This document shows positions 31,987 through 35,394 of a stretch of 35,394 bases of DNA, piece by piece; within the stretch, counting starts at the first letter, position 1; every line of letters begins with the position of its first letter. The DNA lies in contig CALVMR010000006.1 of assembly GCA_944346885.1 (NCBI GenBank), forward strand, positions 1 through 35,394, in the 5' to 3' direction. The position numbers and the translations under genes are program-made. The notes under the pieces are model-generated. The model was not told where the DNA came from and ran no database searches. It worked only from the letters and a program-made list of their open reading frames with translations. This DNA comes from an uncultured Clostridia bacterium (lineage in GTDB: Bacteria > Bacillota > Clostridia > Christensenellales > Borkfalkiaceae).

Positions 31987-33171
31987 ATGAAAATTTGCGG
32001 CATAATTTGCGAATACAACCCCTTCCACAACGGGCACGCGTATCTCATCGAACAGGCAAAAAAACTAAGCGGCTGCGACGCCGTGGTCTGCATGATGAGC
32101 GGCAATTTTACCCAGCGCGGCGAAGCCGCGGCACTGGATAAATTTACGCGGGCGGGGCACGCCGTGCTCGGCGGGGCGGATGCCGTGATCGAGCTGCCCG
32201 CGGTATTCGCGCTGGCGCCCGCGGAGATCTTTGCAAAGGGCGCCGTGCGCCTGCTCAACGCCGTGCCGGGGTTCGATACGCTTGCTTTCGGCTGCGAAAC
32301 GGCGGACCCCGCGCGCTTTTTAGCCGCCGCAAAGGCAACTTCCGAAGAGAGCCGCGGCTTCCGCCGCATTTTGCGCCTGCACCTGCGCGCGGGCAAAAGC
32401 CTGCCCCGCGCCCGTTCGGAAGCGCTTGCAGAAACGGGCGAGAGCGAGGCGGCAGCGCTGTTGCAGTCTCCCAACAACATACTCGGCGTCGAATACCAAA
32501 AGGCGCTGCTTTCCTGCGGAAGTTTGGCAAAGATCCTGCCTGTCAAACGCACGGGCGCAGGGTATTCGGATGCGGAACTGCTCAAAAACTTTTCCTCCGC
32601 ATCGGCGATCCGCGCCGCCGTACGCGAAGGAAAAGAGCGCGCCGTGCGCAAAAACGTACCGGAGTATGTGGCAGACGACCTGTTTGCATCCTTTTCGGAT
32701 GGCGACGCCTTTAAAAAAATCGCCGTTTACGCGGCTCTTTCGCAGAGCGCCGAACAGCTCAAACGGGTGTTGGACTGCTCGGAGGGGCTGGAAAACCGCA
32801 TCAAAGCGCTCGCAAAAGACAACCCCGATTACGATATCCTCATCGAAAAGGCGACCACAAAACGCTACATTTCCTCGCGCATCCGTCGCATCCTCGCCGC
32901 CGCCGCCCTGCACATCACGGAAGAACTGGTACGCAAAGCGCTGCGCGCGCCGCTGTATTTGAAGGTACTGGCGCTGCGCAACGAGCGGGCAGACGAACTT
33001 CTCCCCGTATTCGGAAGAGCGGCTTTCCCTTCCGTTATCCGAAAGGGCGACCTTGCCGCGCTTTCCGCCGCGGCAAGAGAGGTATACGAAAAGGACGTGC
33101 TCGCCGCCGACCTTTACGGCTTGGTAACGGGCAAACCCGCAAACCGCACGCAAACGCAGTTCATCCGCTGA
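31987..33171 (+). CDS. tmcAL: tRNA(Met) cytidine acetate ligase
   Basis: YlbM-type enzyme that uses ATP and acetate to make N4-acetylcytidine at the wobble position of elongator tRNA(Met). It has 394 residues, close to B. subtilis TmcAL. The HIGH-type nucleotide-binding motif is EYNPFHNGHAYLIEQA (residues 9-24), followed by VVCMMSGNFTQRGEAAALDK, VIELPAVFALAPAEIFAKGA, and SPNNILGVEYQKAL. A C-terminal helical domain has the family's TTKRYISSRIRRILAAA. AAGGA lies 8 nt upstream of the ATG. It is divergent from pta-ackA, whose product acetate is its substrate; this may be chance. Confidence 0.93.
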   Translation: MKICGIICEYNPFHNGHAYLIEQAKKLSGCDAVVCMMSGNFTQRGEAAALDKFTRAGHAVLGGADAVIELPAVFALAPAEIFAKGAVRLLNAVPGFDTLAFGCETADPARFLAAAKATSEESRGFRRILRLHLRAGKSLPRARSEALAETGESEAAALLQSPNNILGVEYQKALLSCGSLAKILPVKRTGAGYSDAELLKNFSSASAIRAAVREGKERAVRKNVPEYVADDLFASFSDGDAFKKIAVYAALSQSAEQLKRVLDCSEGLENRIKALAKDNPDYDILIEKATTKRYISSRIRRILAAAALHITEELVRKALRAPLYLKVLALRNERADELLPVFGRAAFPSVIRKGDLAALSAAAREVYEKDVLAADLYGLVTGKPANRTQTQFIR

Positions 33172-33229
33172 GCGCGGCTCGCCCGCCGCGGCAAACAGCC
33201 GCCCCCCCGCCGAATGCGGCGCGGCTTAT

Positions 33230-33263
33230 CAAAAACGAAACGGCTCCCGCAACGCGGGAGCCG
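33230..33263. terminator. Terminator of rnpB (also faces tmcAL)
   Basis: CGGCTCCCGC, 3-nt loop, GCGGGAGCCG (33241-33263). On the minus strand it is followed by TTTCGTTTTT, a good terminator just after the rnpB 3' end. On the plus strand it is followed by CCTGTTTT, so it may also end tmcAL. Confidence 0.85.
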
Positions 33264-33278
33264 CCTGTTTTGAAAATC

Positions 33279-33622
33279 GTTCCGAGTTCGGCCTGTAAGC
33301 CGAGTTCTGTCGTGTGCGGCCATCTATCTGGGAACGCCGTTACCGGCGAACACTAGCGATGTTCACGGCATACGCCGGGCGAGCAGCCCTATGCGGCGAA
33401 TGCCCAATCTTGCACCGGACGGGGTTTACACGGCGCGCCGCGTTGCCGCGGCGCCGGTGAGCTCTTACCTCCCCTTTCCATCCTTGCAGGCACAGCCTGC
33501 GGTCTGTTTCTGTTGCACTTTCCTTGGAGTCGCCTCCACCGGACGTTATCCGGCGTCCTGCTCTATGGTGCTCGGACTTTCCTCACGGCTCTCGCCGCGC
33601 GGCCGCACAGCCGACTCGGAAC
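33279..33622 (-). ncRNA. rnpB: RNase P RNA, class A
   Basis: Catalytic RNA of ribonuclease P, which trims tRNA 5' ends. Minus-strand landmarks are, in order: GAGGAAAGTCCGAGC, CCATAGAGCAGG, AGTGCAACAGAAACAG, GGTAAGAGCTCACCGG, GGTAAACCCCGTCCGG, AGATAGATGGCCG and the 3' ACAGAACTCGGCTTA. The order and the CCATAG and GGTAAGAGC stretches match class A (E. coli type) rather than class B of Bacillus. The P1 helix can be drawn between TTCCGAGTCGGC at the 5' end and GCCGAACTCGGAA at the 3' end. The 5' end agrees with the promoter at 33629-33657. Ends are accurate to a few bases. Confidence 0.95.
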
Positions 33623-33628
33623 AGGTGT

Positions 33629-33657
33629 ATTGTACAACAACGCGCGCCCGCTGTCAA
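33629..33657 (-). promoter_or_regulatory. Promoter of rnpB
   Basis: Minus strand: -35 TTGACA (33652-33657), 17-bp spacer, -10 TACAAT (33629-33634). Seven bases downstream is exactly the 5' end predicted from the P1 helix. Confidence 0.85.
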
Positions 33658-33696
33658 TCAAAAACAAAGCCGCGGCAGGCAATCTGCATCAAACAC

Positions 33697-33725
33697 TTGT
33701 CTTTTTTTTGAAAATATACTACAAT
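33697..33725 (+). promoter_or_regulatory. Promoter of pyk
   Basis: Plus strand: -35 TTGTCT (33697-33702), 17-bp spacer containing a T-run, -10 TACAAT (33720-33725). The leader is about 65 nt. Divergent from the rnpB promoter, with 39 bp between the two -35 elements. Confidence 0.65.
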
Positions 33726-33797
33726 AACAATGCATCGCCGCCCGATGCGCGGGCGGCGCGCAATTCCCGCAAGGCGGAACATTCAGGAGCGAACCGT

Positions 33798-35204
33798 ATG
33801 AAAAAAACAAAGATCGTGTGCACGATGGGCCCTGCCTGCCGTAACGAAGAAACGCTGACCAAAATGGCGCTCGCCGGCATGAACGTGGCGCGCCTCAATT
33901 TCTCGCACGGTGATTACGAAGAGCACCAAAAGAACATCGAACTCATCAAAAAGGTGCGCGACAAACTCAACATCCCCCTGCCGATCATGCTGGATACGAA
34001 AGGTCCGGAACTTCGCATCAAGAGCTTTAAAACGCACAAGATCACGTTGAAGAGCGGCGACCCGTTCACGTTTACCATCGACGAAGTGGAGGGCGACCAA
34101 GAGCGCGTATCCGTCTCCTATAAAGGGATCGTGAACGACTTGGAAGAGGGCGATATCATCCTGCTCAACAACGGGCTGCTCGTGTTTAAGGTAAAAGAAG
34201 TGACCCAAACCGAAGTACACACCGTGACCGAGATCGGCGGCGAACTTTCGGATAAAAAGAGCATGTTTTTCCCCGGAAAAACACTCAGCCTCAAATACCT
34301 GAGCGAACAGGATAAGAGCGATATCCTCTTCGGCATCGAACAAGGGATCGACTTTATTGCCTGCTCTTTCACCTCCAAGGCGCAGGATATCATCGATATC
34401 CGCAAGCTGCTGGAAGAAAACGGGAACCCGGATATCGACCTGATCGCCAAGATCGAAAGCCAGAGCGGCGTAAACAACATCGACGAGATCTTGCAGGTGG
34501 CAAACGGCATCATGGTCGCCCGCGGCGACCTCGGCGTGGAAGTGCCCTACGAGGAGCTGCCGCAGATCCAAAAAATGCTCATCGACAAGTGCCGCCTTGC
34601 CAGCAAACGCTGCATCACCGCCACGGAGATGCTGGAATCGATGATCAACCAACCCCGCCCCACCCGCGCGGAGATCTCCGACGTTGCCAACGCCGTTTAC
34701 GACGGCACCAGCGCCGTGATGCTCTCCGGCGAAACGGCGGGCGGCAAATACCCCGTTGAAGCCGTGGAGGCAATGGCAAAGATCTGTTTGGAGACCGAAA
34801 AGCACCTCACCGCAAAGTACGGCGAAAAGCAGTTGAAGATCCAAAGCCCCACCGACGCGCTCTCGCACTCCGCCTGCGTGCTCGCCGAGGATATCGGCGC
34901 CAAGGCGATCGTCGTGTGCTCGCGTTCGGGCGGCACGGCAAGGCTGGTTTCCCGCTTCCGCCCCAATATCGATATCATCGGCATGACGATCGAACCCATG
35001 TCGTACCGCAAACTCGCCCTCTCTTGGGGCGTGATCCCCGTTCTCTCCGAAGAATTTACTTCGATGGATGTTCTGTTCTACCACGCCAAACGCGCGGCGA
35101 TCGCAACGGGGCTGGTCAAAAAAGGAGACCGCATCGTCATCACGGGCGGCAACCCGAACGGAAAATCGGGCAACTCAAACGTGATCAACATCGAACAGAT
35201 CTAA
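33798..35204 (+). CDS. pyk: Pyruvate kinase
   Basis: Last ATP-forming step of glycolysis: phosphoenolpyruvate and ADP to pyruvate and ATP. It has 468 residues, the compact form without the extra C-terminal PEP-utiliser domain of Bacillus pyruvate kinase. It starts MKKTKIVCTMGPACRNEET, with NFSHGDYEEH, MLDTKGPELRIKSF, the active-site LIAKIESQSGVNNIDEI (Lys/Glu), GIMVARGDLGVEVP, and ITATEMLESMINQPRPTRAE. The C-terminal domain has VVCSRSGGTARLVSRFRP. AGGAG lies 8 nt before the ATG at 33798; the frame is open upstream to 33513 but that region is rnpB and the promoter. A terminator follows. Confidence 0.97.
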   Translation: MKKTKIVCTMGPACRNEETLTKMALAGMNVARLNFSHGDYEEHQKNIELIKKVRDKLNIPLPIMLDTKGPELRIKSFKTHKITLKSGDPFTFTIDEVEGDQERVSVSYKGIVNDLEEGDIILLNNGLLVFKVKEVTQTEVHTVTEIGGELSDKKSMFFPGKTLSLKYLSEQDKSDILFGIEQGIDFIACSFTSKAQDIIDIRKLLEENGNPDIDLIAKIESQSGVNNIDEILQVANGIMVARGDLGVEVPYEELPQIQKMLIDKCRLASKRCITATEMLESMINQPRPTRAEISDVANAVYDGTSAVMLSGETAGGKYPVEAVEAMAKICLETEKHLTAKYGEKQLKIQSPTDALSHSACVLAEDIGAKAIVVCSRSGGTARLVSRFRPNIDIIGMTIEPMSYRKLALSWGVIPVLSEEFTSMDVLFYHAKRAAIATGLVKKGDRIVITGGNPNGKSGNSNVINIEQI

Positions 35205-35218
35205 TTTTCAAAAACAAA

Positions 35219-35254
35219 AGACCTGCCTGCCGCAAGGGCATGCGGGTCTTTTTT
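35219..35254 (+). terminator. Terminator of pyk
   Basis: AGACCTGC, an inner TGCC/GGCA stem, GCGGGTCT, then a T-run to 35254. Standard rho-independent type. Confidence 0.85.
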
Positions 35255-35290
35255 ATCCTCTTTTTTTAAAGCGGACCGCGGCTTTTAAAA

Positions 35291-35334
35291 ACTATAATAC
35301 GGCGCACCGCTTGCACGGATTGCCGTATTATAGT
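35291..35334 (-). repeat. 13-bp perfect inverted repeat at the right edge
   Basis: ACTATAATACGGC (35291-35303) and GCCGTATTATAGT (35322-35334), separated by 18 nt. Read on the minus strand it is followed by TTTTT, so it may be the terminator of a leftward gene beyond the edge. The rest of 35255-35394 holds no gene that I can support. Confidence 0.55.
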
Positions 35335-35394
35335 GAGAGAATATGAAAAAAGTTTTGGGTGGATAAATTTATTTTGTCTTGCTTTTGTGCTTTC

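Noticed and set aside
33513..33797. N-terminal extension of pyruvate kinase
   Set aside because: It overlaps the 5' part of rnpB and both divergent promoters, and the family starts at MKKTKIVCTMGPA.
35343..35366. Seven-codon open frame near the right edge as a leader peptide
   Set aside because: No regulated codon run, no attenuator-type hairpin after it within the window, and too short to support.

Overview
The window reads as chromosomal core DNA from an anaerobic, endospore-forming member of the Clostridia (Firmicutes) with fairly GC-rich genes. The evidence is a complete spoIIIAA-AH operon, a class A RNase P RNA (Bacilli usually carry class B), a pta-ackA acetate pathway, Asp23/Gls24-nusB-folD-ispA-tlyA synteny, and strong TTGACA-17-TATAAT promoters with GGAGG ribosome sites. 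A Christensenellales-like lineage is possible, but this is inference only. I see no phage, insertion sequence, CRISPR array, tRNA or 16S/23S/5S rRNA gene.

Layout, left to right. (1) 1-770: the 5' part of a cysteine desulfurase, cut by the left edge. (2) 862-13114, minus strand: an arginine/carbamoyl-phosphate block in two transcription units. argG-argC-argJ-argB runs from a near-consensus promoter with an ArgR-type ARG box upstream and ends in a hairpin terminator built into the argB stop codon. argD-argF-carA-carB::dapF and a small membrane protein run from a second promoter. carB is fused in frame to diaminopimelate epimerase, and that epimerase has Ala where the first catalytic Cys is expected. 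argH is not in the window. (3) 13366-14744: a YgjP/DUF45-type metallopeptidase and an acyl-ACP thioesterase, translationally coupled. (4) 14948-16570, plus strand: a PadR-type regulator with a roughly 290-residue disordered linker and four C-terminal membrane helices. (5) 16784-20659, minus strand: Asp23/Gls24, nusB, folD, ispA, tlyA and an unknown gene, from their own vegetative-type promoter. (6) 20729-25415, minus strand: spoIIIAA-AH behind a sigma-E-like promoter. (7) 25600-28152, minus strand: a Cu+ P-type ATPase whose frame runs on through a perfect ribosome site into a CopZ-like chaperone domain. (8) 28300-29094, plus strand: an orphan nucleotidyltransferase-domain protein. (9) 29243-31845, minus strand: rpmF, ackA and pta, with pta divergent from tmcAL (31987-33171). 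(10) rnpB on the minus strand (about 33279-33622), divergent from pyk (33798-35204), then an inverted repeat at the right edge.

How the genes work together: the arg block takes glutamate through the ArgJ-recycled acetyl pathway to ornithine, adds carbamoyl phosphate (CarAB) to make citrulline (ArgF), then makes argininosuccinate (ArgG). Pyk, Pta and AckA form the pyruvate/acetate ATP-yielding end of fermentation, and TmcAL consumes acetate for tRNA modification. The spoIIIA genes build the mother-cell side of the engulfment channel. The points most worth a second look are the CarB-DapF fusion with its altered active site, the CopA-CopZ read-through gene with an internal ribosome site, and the membrane-tethered PadR regulator.
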